Shown in pieces: positions 37,497 through 45,682 of a DNA stretch of 64,000 bases. Under the pieces are notes generated by a model, which saw only the letters and a program-made list of their open reading frames with translations, was not told where the DNA came from and made no database searches. The translations under genes and the position numbers were made by a program. Source of the DNA: Flagellimonas marinaquae (GTDB lineage Bacteria; Bacteroidota; Bacteroidia; Flavobacteriales; Flavobacteriaceae); the NCBI RefSeq assembly GCF_003992675.1, contig NZ_RZMZ01000015.1, forward strand, positions 62,001 to 126,000, given 5' to 3'. The stretch's first letter is position 1. Each line of letters begins with the position of its first letter.

Positions 37497-37518
37497 ATTT
37501 TACCTTTGAAAGTAAAAT
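37497..37518 (+). promoter_or_regulatory. Palindrome overlapping a -7 box (possible Lrp operator)
   Basis: ATTTTAC-N8-GTAAAAT has 7-bp perfect arms. The -7 box TACCTTTG (37501-37508) lies inside it, 33 bp before the ATG of the Lrp-family gene. Lrp/AsnC proteins often bind such A/T-rich dyads and repress themselves. Confidence 0.55.
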
Positions 37519-37541
37519 AATAGTACTTAATTACTTTATAA

Positions 37542-37994
37542 ATGAAGATAGATGATTTGAATTGGCAAATACTGCATCATTTACAAAAGAACGCAAGGGA
37601 ATCGTTTGCCAATATTGGTAGAAAAGTAGGTCTTACACCTCCTGCAGTGGCGGAGCGGGTCAAAAAAATGGAAGACCTTGGTATTGTGGAAGGCTATGGT
37701 GCGAAAATCTCGTATGTAGAGGCAGGCTATCAATTCAAGGCAATTATCATGTTGCGAGCCTTTATGGGAAAGCTAAAGCCGTTTTTGGATAAGGTGAAGA
37801 CCTTTGAGGAAGTGGTGAATTGCTACAGGATCACGGGCAACGAAAATATCATTATGGAGGTGGTGTTGCGAGATCAGTCACACTTGGAAAAATTTATAGA
37901 CGAGCTTATCGTGTATGGTGAGTGCCGTACTCATATTGTATTATCCAATGTTGTTGGGAATGCCCCCATCAAAAAAAGCAAAACAGTGAAGTAG
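37542..37994 (+). CDS. Lrp/AsnC family transcriptional regulator
   Basis: A 150-residue regulator with an N-terminal winged helix (DDLNWQILHHLQKNARESFA and GLTPPAVAERVKKMEDLGIV) and the C-terminal ligand-binding RAM domain (MLRAFMGKLKPFLDKV, CYRITGNENIIMEVVLRD). It responds to amino acids by analogy with its family; the ligand is unknown. The palindrome over its promoter suggests autoregulation. The divergent 133-residue gene could be a target. Confidence 0.93.
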   Translation: MKIDDLNWQILHHLQKNARESFANIGRKVGLTPPAVAERVKKMEDLGIVEGYGAKISYVEAGYQFKAIIMLRAFMGKLKPFLDKVKTFEEVVNCYRITGNENIIMEVVLRDQSHLEKFIDELIVYGECRTHIVLSNVVGNAPIKKSKTVK

Positions 37995-38045
37995 ATGTCA
38001 TTTTAATTTGATAAATTCAGAGTAAACTTTGGCCAGATTTTTGTT

Positions 38046-39479
38046 ATGAAAAAAATTATGAGAAAAGCATATCTGTTACCGCTCCTGACTATTTTTTGCA
38101 CGGTTCACCTATTTTCGCAACAAATAGTACTTCGAAAAGGGGAGATCATCGAGAATCTTCCGGTCAATGATACCACCCAAAACACCTATTCCTTATATAT
38201 CCCAAAGGATTTTTCCAAGGATAAAAAATGGCCCCTGCTCTTGTTGGCCGATATGGAGGGGAATGACAAAAAGGTGATTTCCATGTTTTTGAACGCTGCG
38301 GAAGAGGAAGGTTATGTTTTGGCGGCTCCAAAGCTATATGATAGTATTTCGCTGACCAATAAAATGGTATTGATAGGCAATACCATCCAGCGGGTCGGTG
38401 ATATGTTGCCCATTCATACGGACCGTATCTACACAGGTGGTGAGGATTCCAGTGGTCGTTTTGCCACGCTGGCACCCGTATTGCTCAATGGGGTAAATGG
38501 TTCTTTGGCTATTGGTGCATCACTGGCCAATAGCGAATTGATCAATGTGAAAAAACCATTTCACTTTGTGGGCATTATAAGCAAGGAAAACTATAATTAC
38601 CCTTATATGCTCACGGATGCCAAGCTTTTGGACCGTTACAAATTTCCCAATCAAGTGCTGATCTACGACGGCAATGGGGAGTGGCCTAGCACCGCCTATA
38701 TCCAAAAGGGCCTCCAATTGTTCACCTTGGATGCTATGGGCAGAAAATGGATACCTAAGGATTCGGCATATATTGAAAACGCCTACCGGGAGGATCTGGA
38801 AAAAGTAAATCAATTAAAGGAAATTGGCGATTTGTTATGGGCCGAACAGTACATGACCGAGATGATGTCCATGTACGGACCTTTTAAAAACACCGATTCC
38901 CTTAGGTTGGAACAACGGGATTTAAGGCGCGACAAAGAGTTTAGGGTAATGCAAAGAGCTGAGAATGTAGCCTTTTTACAGGAATCCATCTTAAAGGAAG
39001 ATTACCAGTATTATATGGATGACGATATGTACACACATAACTTTAATAATTTGGGATGGTGGAACTATCAAATGGGGGAGATAGGCAAGTTTATCGCCAG
39101 TCCAAAGCCTTTTGAGAGGCAAATGGGACATCGATTAAAGGGATATGTGAACGCATTGGCAGAAGATAGTGTGACCCTTATATTGGCAGAGGAAGTGGTG
39201 GACGAGGACGCGCTAGCCTTTTTGTATATGCTAAAGACCATCTTAGATCCCGAGAATACGGAATATTATTTCAAAATTATCTCTTTGAGTGCTAAAAATG
39301 ATGATTTTGGCACCTCTTTGTTCTACCTGGAAGAACTATTGAAAAAAGGATTCAAAGATCGGGAAAAAATATATAGTTTGGAGCATACCGCACTCCTTCG
39401 CATCACTCCAGAATTCAATGAAATGGTATCAAAATATTTGGAAGATGCCAGATATGATATCAAAATAGAAGATAATTAA
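38046..39479 (+). CDS. Secreted alpha/beta-hydrolase-like protein
   Basis: A 477-residue exported protein (signal peptide ending near LFSQ). The N-terminal half resembles an esterase of alpha/beta-hydrolase type (SLYIPKDFSKDKKWPLLLL, EEGYVLAAPKLYD). The nucleophile region reads TGGEDSSGRFATLA, in place of a textbook G-x-S-x-G, so the Ser is plausible but not sure. The C-terminal half is helical and TPR-like (LSLSAKNDDFGTSLFYLEELL in parts). Function and substrate are unknown. Confidence 0.72.
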   Translation: MKKIMRKAYLLPLLTIFCTVHLFSQQIVLRKGEIIENLPVNDTTQNTYSLYIPKDFSKDKKWPLLLLADMEGNDKKVISMFLNAAEEEGYVLAAPKLYDSISLTNKMVLIGNTIQRVGDMLPIHTDRIYTGGEDSSGRFATLAPVLLNGVNGSLAIGASLANSELINVKKPFHFVGIISKENYNYPYMLTDAKLLDRYKFPNQVLIYDGNGEWPSTAYIQKGLQLFTLDAMGRKWIPKDSAYIENAYREDLEKVNQLKEIGDLLWAEQYMTEMMSMYGPFKNTDSLRLEQRDLRRDKEFRVMQRAENVAFLQESILKEDYQYYMDDDMYTHNFNNLGWWNYQMGEIGKFIASPKPFERQMGHRLKGYVNALAEDSVTLILAEEVVDEDALAFLYMLKTILDPENTEYYFKIISLSAKNDDFGTSLFYLEELLKKGFKDREKIYSLEHTALLRITPEFNEMVSKYLEDARYDIKIEDN

Positions 39480-39519
39480 GCCCATCTTGTCTTGCCATTT
39501 GTTTGTTTAGGATAAGCTG

Positions 39520-39527
39520 TATTTTTG
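39520..39527 (+). promoter_or_regulatory. Putative -7 box TATTTTTG
   Basis: Matches TAnnTTTG, with a TTTG 18 bp upstream at 39498-39501 in the place of a -33 element. It lies 15 bp before ATG 39543 and supports that start over one at 39525. Confidence 0.55.
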
Positions 39528-39542
39528 TACAAATACTTCAGG

Positions 39543-40181
39543 ATGAAATATGCAGTCTTACTTTTGGCAATTGGTTTGGTGGCCTGTGGTCAAGGTAAAA
39601 AGTACCACGACGAGGAAGAAACAGTTGCCGCCGCATCCGGTTTGGTGGCAGAAATCTTAGCATACCAAAAAAAGCAGAACGAAAGTTTCAAAGACCCCGA
39701 TTCTTCTCCCTTGCCCGATAAATACCGTAAGGATTTTGAAGGATTGGACTTTTTTGAGCCCGATACCTCCTATATAGTTCACGCAAGATTTGAAAGGACT
39801 CCTGATGCCGAACCCTTTTTGATGCCAACAACAACGGACAGACAAACTCAGGAAGTAGTTTACGGAATTGCCCATTTTACCTTGAACGGTAAAGAACATC
39901 AATTGGAAGTGTACCAAAGTTTGGGCCTAATGGACGACGAGGAATTTGAGGATTACCTGTTTTTGCCATTCTTGGACGAAACCAACGGCGAAGAAACTTA
40001 CGGTGGTGGCCGCTATATCGACCTTTCCATTCCCGATGGCGATACCCTTGTCATAGATTTTAACCGAGCGTACAATCCCTATTGTGTGTACAACAAAAAG
40101 TTCTCCTGCCCTCTAGTGCCAAGGCAAAATTATTTGAGAACTAAGGTGAGAGCAGGAGAGAAAAACTTTAGTATCGATTGA
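39543..40181 (+). CDS. DUF1684 lipoprotein
   Basis: A 212-residue lipoprotein (lipobox VACG near residue 15) of the DUF1684 family. Family segments are GIAHFTLNGKEHQLEVYQS, LPFLDETNGEETYGGGRY, IDFNRAYNPYCVYN and FSCPLVPRQNYL. The conserved Asp, Tyr and Cys near the C-terminus are unexplained. The function is unknown; members are usually single envelope genes. ATG 39543 is chosen over a TTG at 39525 because it begins the signal peptide and lies just past a -7 box. Confidence 0.9.
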   Translation: MKYAVLLLAIGLVACGQGKKYHDEEETVAAASGLVAEILAYQKKQNESFKDPDSSPLPDKYRKDFEGLDFFEPDTSYIVHARFERTPDAEPFLMPTTTDRQTQEVVYGIAHFTLNGKEHQLEVYQSLGLMDDEEFEDYLFLPFLDETNGEETYGGGRYIDLSIPDGDTLVIDFNRAYNPYCVYNKKFSCPLVPRQNYLRTKVRAGEKNFSID

Positions 40182-40213
40182 TCATATAAGTTTTAAGGAT
40201 TTTCGGTCTCTTT

Positions 40214-40963
40214 TTAGAGGGAAATAAAGAAAGACAGTTTGTAAAAGTCATTTGGGGCAAATCGTTCATCCTCATCGGCTAAGTTTCCTCCGAACGAAAA
40301 CCTCAAGCCTGCATTACCTTTTTGAAACTGAACGTATGGTCCTAGCCAAACATAACCGTCCACTCTGTCAAGTTCTCCACCGCCGTTTATTTGGCCACCG
40401 GAAAGGAATAGCTCTTCAAAATGTCCTCCAACGGAGAAAAAATCTGTTACTTTAACGCCAAGGTTCGCCCAATAATGCACATAGTTGTTTGTGGCTTCAC
40501 CTGCTGCGGTCTCATCGCTCAATGCCCCATAATACCCAAAATAGAATTGACCTTCGAGCAAATCGGTTCCTAGGTTAACGGTTAGGTTAGGAACAATACC
40601 ATCCCCAATAATCCCAGGTTGTGAGGCGCCGCTCGAAAGTAGGCTTCCCATGGTAAAGCCCAATTGCGGATTGATGTCAAACGCACCAATGGTTTTGTTG
40701 TAGCCAACTCCAAATTCAGTCCATTGGCCCCAAGCCGAACCTGTACCAGCACCCCATTGAATGCCGTAAAACGTTAGGGCATCAGTATCGCTCAAGGAAT
40801 AGGAAAGCGCCATCATGGGATTAAAGCCAAAAAAGGCATCGTGATTTAGCGTTAGACTTGCGCTAAGTTTGTCGTCACTGCTAGGAGCATCTTGTGCTAC
40901 ACCTTTGGAAATAAACATTAGGCCAGCGACTAACGTAGTTGCAAATAATTGTTTTCTCAACAT
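40214..40963 (-). CDS. Outer-membrane barrel protein of the ammonium operon
   Basis: A 249-residue exported protein (signal peptide ending near GVAQ), rich in Gly, Ser and aromatic residues in an alternating pattern and ending in KLSFFISL, as outer-membrane barrels do. It may belong to the DUF6733-like proteins often placed beside amt; this naming is uncertain. On the minus strand it is third after glnK and amt, with a 320-bp gap containing a strong hairpin. A porin-like role in ammonium or amine uptake is inference only. Confidence 0.75.
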   Translation of the reverse strand: MLRKQLFATTLVAGLMFISKGVAQDAPSSDDKLSASLTLNHDAFFGFNPMMALSYSLSDTDALTFYGIQWGAGTGSAWGQWTEFGVGYNKTIGAFDINPQLGFTMGSLLSSGASQPGIIGDGIVPNLTVNLGTDLLEGQFYFGYYGALSDETAAGEATNNYVHYWANLGVKVTDFFSVGGHFEELFLSGGQINGGGELDRVDGYVWLGPYVQFQKGNAGLRFSFGGNLADEDERFAPNDFYKLSFFISL

Positions 40964-41238
40964 GGTTTCTGATTTAAAAGGATTAATAATGCTTTTATGA
41001 TTAATATGAGCCTGTACAGCGAATCAGGAATTTGTCCGAATAAAATGATCGGGATAGACTAAACTGGGGTTTTGCTCCTAAAAGCCTCTTGGTATTCAAT
41101 CGAATCTCAACCAGTTCTGTGAAAAAACTTTTTTTAGTAATTTGGCAGAAAATGACCGCGTTTGTTATCATAGTTTTATGGACCTTCAAGAGGGTTGTAA
41201 AATGAAATGATTGAGTTTATGAACGAAGAGGTTGTTTC
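40964..41238. other. Long gap between amt and the outer-membrane gene
   Basis: No gene is supported in about 275 bp. A 62-codon frame (41001-41189, minus) has no promoter box and no protein-like bias. The gap is A/T rich and lies downstream of the amt hairpin, so it may be a leader for the outer-membrane gene. Confidence 0.5.
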
Positions 41239-41264
41239 GCGGAGCGTTTGGCAGAACGCTCCGC
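41239..41264. terminator. Strong hairpin after amt
   Basis: Perfect arms GCGGAGCGT (41239-41247) and ACGCTCCGC (41256-41264) with an 8-base loop, 20 bp past the amt stop. The minus-strand tail is not a T run, so it may be a transcript-stabilising hairpin or attenuator rather than a simple terminator. Confidence 0.7.
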
Positions 41265-41283
41265 TTCTCTTTATGATATGTAT

Positions 41284-42540
41284 TTAATGTTGGTTCATCC
41301 TAAAATCTGGGTAGGCGTCCATCCCGTGTTCATGAATGTCCAGACCGTCGATTTCTTCTTCTTCTGAAACACGTAGTCCCATGGTCTTCTTGATCGTAAA
41401 CAAAAAGATAAATGCAAAGCAGGAACAAAATGCGGCTGTAGCGCCAATGCCGGCCAACTGTACCAAAAATTGGTCTAAACCGGCTTTATTTCCAAAAATG
41501 CCCACAGCCAAAGTTCCCCAAATACCGCAGATCAAGTGAACGGTTACGGCACCTACTGGGTCATCAAGTTTGATACGATCGATAAGGGCTATTCCAAATA
41601 CAACGATTATGCCCGCGAGGACGCCAATTATGACAGCTTCATTTGGGGACATTTGGTCGGCACCCGCAGTGATACCGACTAGACCTCCCAAGATTCCGTT
41701 CAAGAACATGGTTATGTCATAGTTTTTGTACAGTATTGTTGATGTAATAAAAGACGAGATACCTCCGGCGGCGGCGGCCAACGAGGTGGTGACCAGAACC
41801 AAGGAGGTCAGGGCTGGGTCTGCCGATAACACCGACCCCCCATTAAACCCAAACCATCCCAACCAAAGGATGAGCACTCCTGCCGCGGCAAGCGGTAAAT
41901 TGTGCCCTGGGATGGCATTTATGGTGCCGTTTTTCCCAAATTTGCCAACACGGGCCCCAAGGAGATAGATGGCAATCAAGGCTGCCCATCCTCCAACTGA
42001 ATGTACCAACGTGGACCCTGCAAAGTCGTGAAACCCTTCTGCTTCACCGAAAGATAGTGAAGAAAGAAACCCGCTTCCCCATTGCCAAGAACCTACGATG
42101 GGATATACCAATCCAACATACAAAAGGGTAAACAACATAAATGCCCCCAATTTAACCCGTTCGGCGACCGCACCGGAAACTATGGTGGCAGCCGTAGCAG
42201 CAAACATTCCCTGAAAAAGGAAATCGGTCCACCAAGTATATCCGCCATCGGCATATGCTGGGGTCATCCCATTTTCTGGAGCCGCAATACCGAACCCTGC
42301 AAATTTCAAAAATCCGATATCACCATCTTCAAACCCGGGATACATCAGGTTGAATCCGCCTACATAGTAAAGTAAAAGTCCGGCGCAAATGATAAATACA
42401 TTTTTGAAAAGGATATTAACGGTATTTTTTTGTCTGGTAAGCCCAATTTCCAAAAAAGAGAACCCAAGGTGCATAAAGAACACCAAGCCGGCACAAACCA
42501 TCATCCATACATTATTTGCGGTAAATAATCCTGCTTCCAT
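41284..42540 (-). CDS. amt: Ammonium transporter
   Basis: A 418-residue inner-membrane channel with about eleven helices for ammonium uptake. Family signatures include GFSFLEIGLTRQKN, DFAGSTLVHSVGGWAALIA (with the pore His), LGWFGFNGGS and LICGIWGTLAVGIFG (second pore His). It is 25 bp after glnK and so co-transcribed. The C-terminal tail, DIHEHGMDAYPDFRMNQH, would be the P-II-contacting segment. Expected to be induced under nitrogen limitation. Confidence 0.97.
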   Translation of the reverse strand: MEAGLFTANNVWMMVCAGLVFFMHLGFSFLEIGLTRQKNTVNILFKNVFIICAGLLLYYVGGFNLMYPGFEDGDIGFLKFAGFGIAAPENGMTPAYADGGYTWWTDFLFQGMFAATAATIVSGAVAERVKLGAFMLFTLLYVGLVYPIVGSWQWGSGFLSSLSFGEAEGFHDFAGSTLVHSVGGWAALIAIYLLGARVGKFGKNGTINAIPGHNLPLAAAGVLILWLGWFGFNGGSVLSADPALTSLVLVTTSLAAAAGGISSFITSTILYKNYDITMFLNGILGGLVGITAGADQMSPNEAVIIGVLAGIIVVFGIALIDRIKLDDPVGAVTVHLICGIWGTLAVGIFGNKAGLDQFLVQLAGIGATAAFCSCFAFIFLFTIKKTMGLRVSEEEEIDGLDIHEHGMDAYPDFRMNQH

Positions 42541-42565
42541 ATTTTAAGTATTGTTTTTTAGATAA

Positions 42566-42904
42566 TTAGTTGATTCCAGCGGTTCCACTTTCCTTTGTTC
42601 TGATCCTGTAGGCCTCAATGACATCGGACACGAAAATTTTTCCATCACCAACGTTGCCGGTGCTGGCTGTATCCAGTAAAACATTCACTGTTCTTTCCAG
42701 AAAGTCATCGCTTACCACGATTACCAGATACCTTCGTTGTATGTCCGAGGTACTATAGGATATACCACGGTACACATGTCCCTGTTTTTCATTTCCGACC
42801 CCAGTTACATCCCAGTAACTAAAGAAGTTGACCTCAATTTGATGGAGGGCTCTCTTTACCTCGTCAAATTTGGATTTTCTAATAATTGCCTCGACTTTTT
42901 TCAT
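42566..42904 (-). CDS. glnK: P-II family nitrogen regulatory protein
   Basis: A 112-residue trimeric regulator. The N-terminus MKKVEAIIRKSKFDEVKRAL is canonical, the T-loop region reads YRGISYSTSDIQRRYL, and NVGDGKIFVSDVIEAYRIRT is the normal C-terminal part. The T-loop differs from the enteric sequence, so the usual uridylylation Tyr cannot be assumed. It lies directly before amt, the standard arrangement in which P-II gates the channel. A -7 box TATATTTG is 24 bp upstream. Confidence 0.95.
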   Translation of the reverse strand: MKKVEAIIRKSKFDEVKRALHQIEVNFFSYWDVTGVGNEKQGHVYRGISYSTSDIQRRYLVIVVSDDFLERTVNVLLDTASTGNVGDGKIFVSDVIEAYRIRTKESGTAGIN

Positions 42905-42927
42905 GATTAAAAAATTAATTCATGCCT

Positions 42928-42935
42928 CAAATATA
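42928..42935 (-). promoter_or_regulatory. Putative glnK-amt promoter (-7 TATATTTG)
   Basis: Matches TAnnTTTG on the minus strand, 24 bp before the glnK ATG. No clear sigma-54 -24/-12 site was seen, so nitrogen control would need another route. Confidence 0.5.
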
Positions 42936-42993
42936 TAAGATATTGAAGGATACCTACTAAAAGTATAGGGTATGTATCTAATTTTTGATGGTA

Positions 42994-43025
42994 TAAAAAA
43001 AATACCCCTATTAATTTAGGGGTAT
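42994..43025 (-). terminator. Terminator (crcB side)
   Basis: Arms ATACCCCTA (43002-43010) and TAGGGGTAT (43017-43025) are perfect. On the minus strand the stem is followed by eight T. It ends the crcB transcript before the glnK promoter. Confidence 0.88.
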
Positions 43026-43176
43026 CTTATTCTGAAAACATTTTTCCTGTCAATTTGTTGATTTTATTTTAACATTAGGGTGTTTTTAATGAATTTTCAT
43101 GGGTTAAAATGAAACTTTTTATGAATTATGTTTAATCTTTAACAAATTATATCGGTAAAACCGTAATATGTAACTA

Positions 43177-43548
43177 TTAAAGATACTTGGAAAGCCAAAG
43201 CCCAACGACTACGGCCAAAATACCGACAACAATGCTGGAAATCATGTAAATGGCAAAATGCAGTAGGTCGCCATTTTTTAAAAGCGAATGTTTTTCGAAG
43301 GCAAACGCAGAAAAGGTAGTGAAACCACCGCAAAACCCAGTGGCCAAAAATAGGGTGTTGTTGTAGGAAAGCAAGTTCCCTTTTGCAGATAGTCCCAAGA
43401 AGAGGCCAATGAGCAAACAACCAACAATATTGACCAAGAATGTGCCCAAGAAAAAATGGAAGAACAAGGGATTGAGGGATTTTGAGATAAGATAGCGCAA
43501 CACGCTTCCTAATCCCCCGCCCAAAAACACAAGAAAGGCCTGTTTCAT
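43177..43548 (-). CDS. crcB: Fluoride exporter CrcB
   Basis: A 123-residue membrane protein (four helices) that exports fluoride as a dimeric channel. Family marks include GGGLGSVLRYLISK near the start, GTFLVNIVGCLLIG (the Asn of the pore), and GFCGGFTTFSAFAFE (phenylalanine box) near residue 72. No fluoride riboswitch pattern was seen upstream. It follows the 59-residue membrane protein by about 16 bp and may share its transcript. Confidence 0.95.
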   Translation of the reverse strand: MKQAFLVFLGGGLGSVLRYLISKSLNPLFFHFFLGTFLVNIVGCLLIGLFLGLSAKGNLLSYNNTLFLATGFCGGFTTFSAFAFEKHSLLKNGDLLHFAIYMISSIVVGILAVVVGLWLSKYL

Positions 43549-43564
43549 GCCTTAAAGGTACAAA

Positions 43565-43744
43565 CTAAACCGCTTCCTTATATTCGGCCTCTACCGTCTC
43601 TCGGGGGAAAATTTTGGTAGTAGAAGTCTCTGGAATTCGTTGAATCGGCTTTAAGAATCTTTCCTTGGCTCCATTGACACTGAAAATCAATAGAATGGCA
43701 TTAATCGCAAGCAAAACAAATAGAATACTAAAAAAAACAGTCAT
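43565..43744 (-). CDS. Small membrane protein, 59 residues
   Basis: Translation gives MTVFFSILFVLLAINAILLI at the start, a clear membrane helix, followed by a basic/acidic tail with KERFLKPIQRIPETSTTKIF. A TACTTTTG -7 box lies 29 bp before ATG 43744. It starts upstream of crcB on the same strand. No family is recognised. The strong helix and tail, the promoter and the intact frame make it a real gene despite its size. Confidence 0.78.
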   Translation of the reverse strand: MTVFFSILFVLLAINAILLIFSVNGAKERFLKPIQRIPETSTTKIFPRETVEAEYKEAV

Positions 43745-43772
43745 TTAGGTTAGGTGCTAAATTAATGTTAAA

Positions 43773-43780
43773 CAAAAGTA
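43773..43780 (-). promoter_or_regulatory. Putative -7 box TACTTTTG
   Basis: Matches TAnnTTTG on the minus strand ahead of the 59-residue membrane protein, and possibly crcB. Confidence 0.5.
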
Positions 43781-43861
43781 CGACTTTTCCTATGAGAACG
43801 AAATGGAACGGATACTATTGTTGCCAAACCGTTCATTTTTGTGGTAAAGCCAAATCTGTTG

Positions 43862-44050
43862 TTAATTTTTAAGAAAGTACTTAATTATGAAGAGGATAAT
43901 TATAAAGATTATGAACGAAAGCAAGATCCAGATAACGCCCTTGTAGTTTTTTTTGTGCAATTTTTTATCCTTTCGGTAAGAAAAGGCAATAATTACAACA
44001 AAAGCGATGAAAAATAAGGCGGCAAAAATGAGCTGTCCCGTGCTGAACAT
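43862..44050 (-). CDS. Small two-helix membrane protein, 62 residues
   Basis: A 62-residue protein with two membrane helices (LIFAALFFIAFVVIIAF and IWILLSFIIFIIILFIIKYF) joined by a basic loop (YRKDKKLHKKNYKG). The topology suggests both ends outside and a positive loop inside. No family is recognised with confidence. A TAGCTTTG -7 box lies 17 bp upstream. It may be a conserved small protein of Flavobacteriaceae. Confidence 0.78.
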   Translation of the reverse strand: MFSTGQLIFAALFFIAFVVIIAFSYRKDKKLHKKNYKGVIWILLSFIIFIIILFIIKYFLKN

Positions 44051-44066
44051 ATTTTATATTTTTATG

Positions 44067-44074
44067 CAAAGCTA
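44067..44074 (-). promoter_or_regulatory. Putative -7 box TAGCTTTG
   Basis: Matches TAnnTTTG on the minus strand, 17 bp from the ATG of the two-helix protein. Confidence 0.5.
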
Positions 44075-44089
44075 AATCAAAATTAAGTA

Positions 44090-44476
44090 ATGAAAAGTAA
44101 AATTAAAGCCGTGGAGTTGTTCCACAATTCCTTTGGACTGGGAGTTTTGCATAAGCCCAAGGCCAATTTGGGTCCTGAAAAGAACATATTGAGGTTTAAT
44201 TTGATGGACGAGGAAAACAAGGAATACTTGGAAGCCGCGAACAGGGGCGACTTGGTGGAAGTTGCCGATGCATTGGGCGATATGCTCTATATTTTGTGCG
44301 GAACCATTTTGGAGCACGGCATGCAATATAAGATTGAAGAGGTTTTTGAAGAGATACAGCGGAGCAACATGAGCAAACTTGGTGCCGATGGGAAGCCTAT
44401 TTACAGGGAGGATGGAAAAGTACTCAAGGGCCCCAATTACTTTAAACCGGATATCCAGACCATTATGGATAAATAA
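44090..44476 (+). CDS. MazG-like NTP pyrophosphohydrolase family protein
   Basis: A 128-residue protein of the phosphoribosyl-ATP pyrophosphohydrolase/MazG-like superfamily. Metal-binding acidic residues stand in LMDEENKEYLEAANRGDLVE (E-x-x-E) and VADALGDMLYILCG (D-x-x-D type). The C-terminus has EEIQRSNMSKLGADGKPIYR, common in this group. It likely hydrolyses (d)NTPs to NMP and pyrophosphate, as a house-cleaning enzyme; the substrate is unknown. It is divergent from the two-helix protein. Confidence 0.9.
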   Translation: MKSKIKAVELFHNSFGLGVLHKPKANLGPEKNILRFNLMDEENKEYLEAANRGDLVEVADALGDMLYILCGTILEHGMQYKIEEVFEEIQRSNMSKLGADGKPIYREDGKVLKGPNYFKPDIQTIMDK

Positions 44477-44503
44477 AAAAAGCGCCAATCGGCGCCTTTT
44501 TTA
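44475..44503. terminator. Bidirectional terminator
   Basis: GCGCC (44482-44486) pairs with GGCGC (44491-44495) around AATC, with A and T runs outside. It sits between the MazG-like gene and the convergent ilvE gene. Confidence 0.85.
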
Positions 44504-45577
44504 TTCTTGTGAGACGACTTCTTGTCGCCATCCAAATGTGTCTGCTGCACGGTTGTATTGAATGTCCGTGATTCTTTTCTTTAAACGGGAAGCATAGCTT
44601 TCCTCCAATTCGGGAAGGTCATAATCCTTGCCACTATAGCCAAAGCCAGAGATAGGTGATATTACGGCCGCAGTGCCTGCTCCGAACATTTCCTTGAGGG
44701 AACCGTTCTCGGCGGCTTCCACCAATTCGTGTACCGATATTTTTCTCACTTCGGTTTTAATGCCTTCGTCCTCAGCAATGTCCAGAATACTTTTTCTAGT
44801 GATACCATCCAGGATACGATCGCTCGTAGGAGCGGTCATCAAAGTGTCGTTGATACGCACAAAAACGTTCATGGCGCCGGCTTCTTCGATAAACTCGTGG
44901 GTATTGTCATCTGTCCAGATCACTTGTTGATACCCCTTGTCGGCTGCCAATTTGGTGGGATAGAACTGTCCGGCATAGTTGCCACCTGCCTTTGCGTAGC
45001 CAACACCACCATTTGCGGCACGAGAGTAGGTCTCTTCGATCAATACTTTTACCTTACCGGAAAAATAAGAACCCGAAGGCGCACATGCGATAATAAATTT
45101 GTACTCGTTTGCAGGGGAGGCATGGAACCCATTTCCTGAAGCAAACACAAATGGTCTTATATATAAGGAACTGCCGGGGTTTGTTGGTATCCAATCACGC
45201 TCCAAATCGATAAGGGCGTTCAATCCCTCCATAAAGTAAGCTTCTGGAATTTCAGGAATGGCCAATCTTTTGGCTGATTTGTTCAACCGCCTGCAGTTTT
45301 CTTCAGGTCTAAAAAGCCATACCTTTCCATTTTCATCTTTATAGGCTTTCATACCCTCGAAAATAGACTGTCCATAATGGAAAATCTTTGCGGAAGGGTC
45401 TAAGGTAATCGGTTGGTAGGGAACAATCTTTGGGATTTCCCATTTCCCATTTTTATAATCACAGACCAGCATGTGATCCGAATACACACTTCCAAAGGAA
45501 AGGTTGTCAAAATCCACCTGCTCAATCTTCGAAGATTTTGTTTTTTCAATTGCTATTTTATGGGCCAATGTTTCCAT
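44501..45577 (-). CDS. ilvE: Branched-chain amino acid aminotransferase
   Basis: PLP enzyme moving the amino group between glutamate and the Leu/Ile/Val keto acids. The 358-residue protein shows KIFHYGQSIFEGMKAYKDEN, FRPEENCRRLNKSAKRL, and the PLP Lys in GVGYAKAGGNYAGQ near residue 200. EEAGAMNVF and DGITRKSIL are typical of the C-terminal domain. A TAGATTTG -7 box lies upstream. It is convergent with the MazG-like gene and divergent from the DUF4920 gene. Confidence 0.97.
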   Translation of the reverse strand: METLAHKIAIEKTKSSKIEQVDFDNLSFGSVYSDHMLVCDYKNGKWEIPKIVPYQPITLDPSAKIFHYGQSIFEGMKAYKDENGKVWLFRPEENCRRLNKSAKRLAIPEIPEAYFMEGLNALIDLERDWIPTNPGSSLYIRPFVFASGNGFHASPANEYKFIIACAPSGSYFSGKVKVLIEETYSRAANGGVGYAKAGGNYAGQFYPTKLAADKGYQQVIWTDDNTHEFIEEAGAMNVFVRINDTLMTAPTSDRILDGITRKSILDIAEDEGIKTEVRKISVHELVEAAENGSLKEMFGAGTAAVISPISGFGYSGKDYDLPELEESYASRLKKRITDIQYNRAADTFGWRQEVVSQE

Positions 45578-45633
45578 ATCAGTTATATTTTCAGGCTAAA
45601 ATTAGCTAATTATTGTTAGTTTTGGACTTTTCT

Positions 45634-45641
45634 CAAATCTA
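45634..45641 (-). promoter_or_regulatory. Putative ilvE -7 box TAGATTTG
   Basis: Matches TAnnTTTG on the minus strand, 57 bp before the ilvE ATG, leaving a leader of about 50 bases. Confidence 0.5.
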
Positions 45642-45682
45642 AATATGATACTTATTCCTAATTCATTTAAATCTTATCAAAA

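Noticed and set aside
41001..41189. A 62-codon minus-strand frame in the gap after amt
   Set aside because: No promoter box and no protein-like pattern; the gap is better explained as a leader.
41239..41264. Simple intrinsic terminator for amt
   Set aside because: The stem is strong, but the minus-strand side lacks a T run, so I left the role open.
43549..43564. Fluoride riboswitch before crcB
   Set aside because: The gap is only 16 bp and none of the conserved riboswitch bases are seen upstream.
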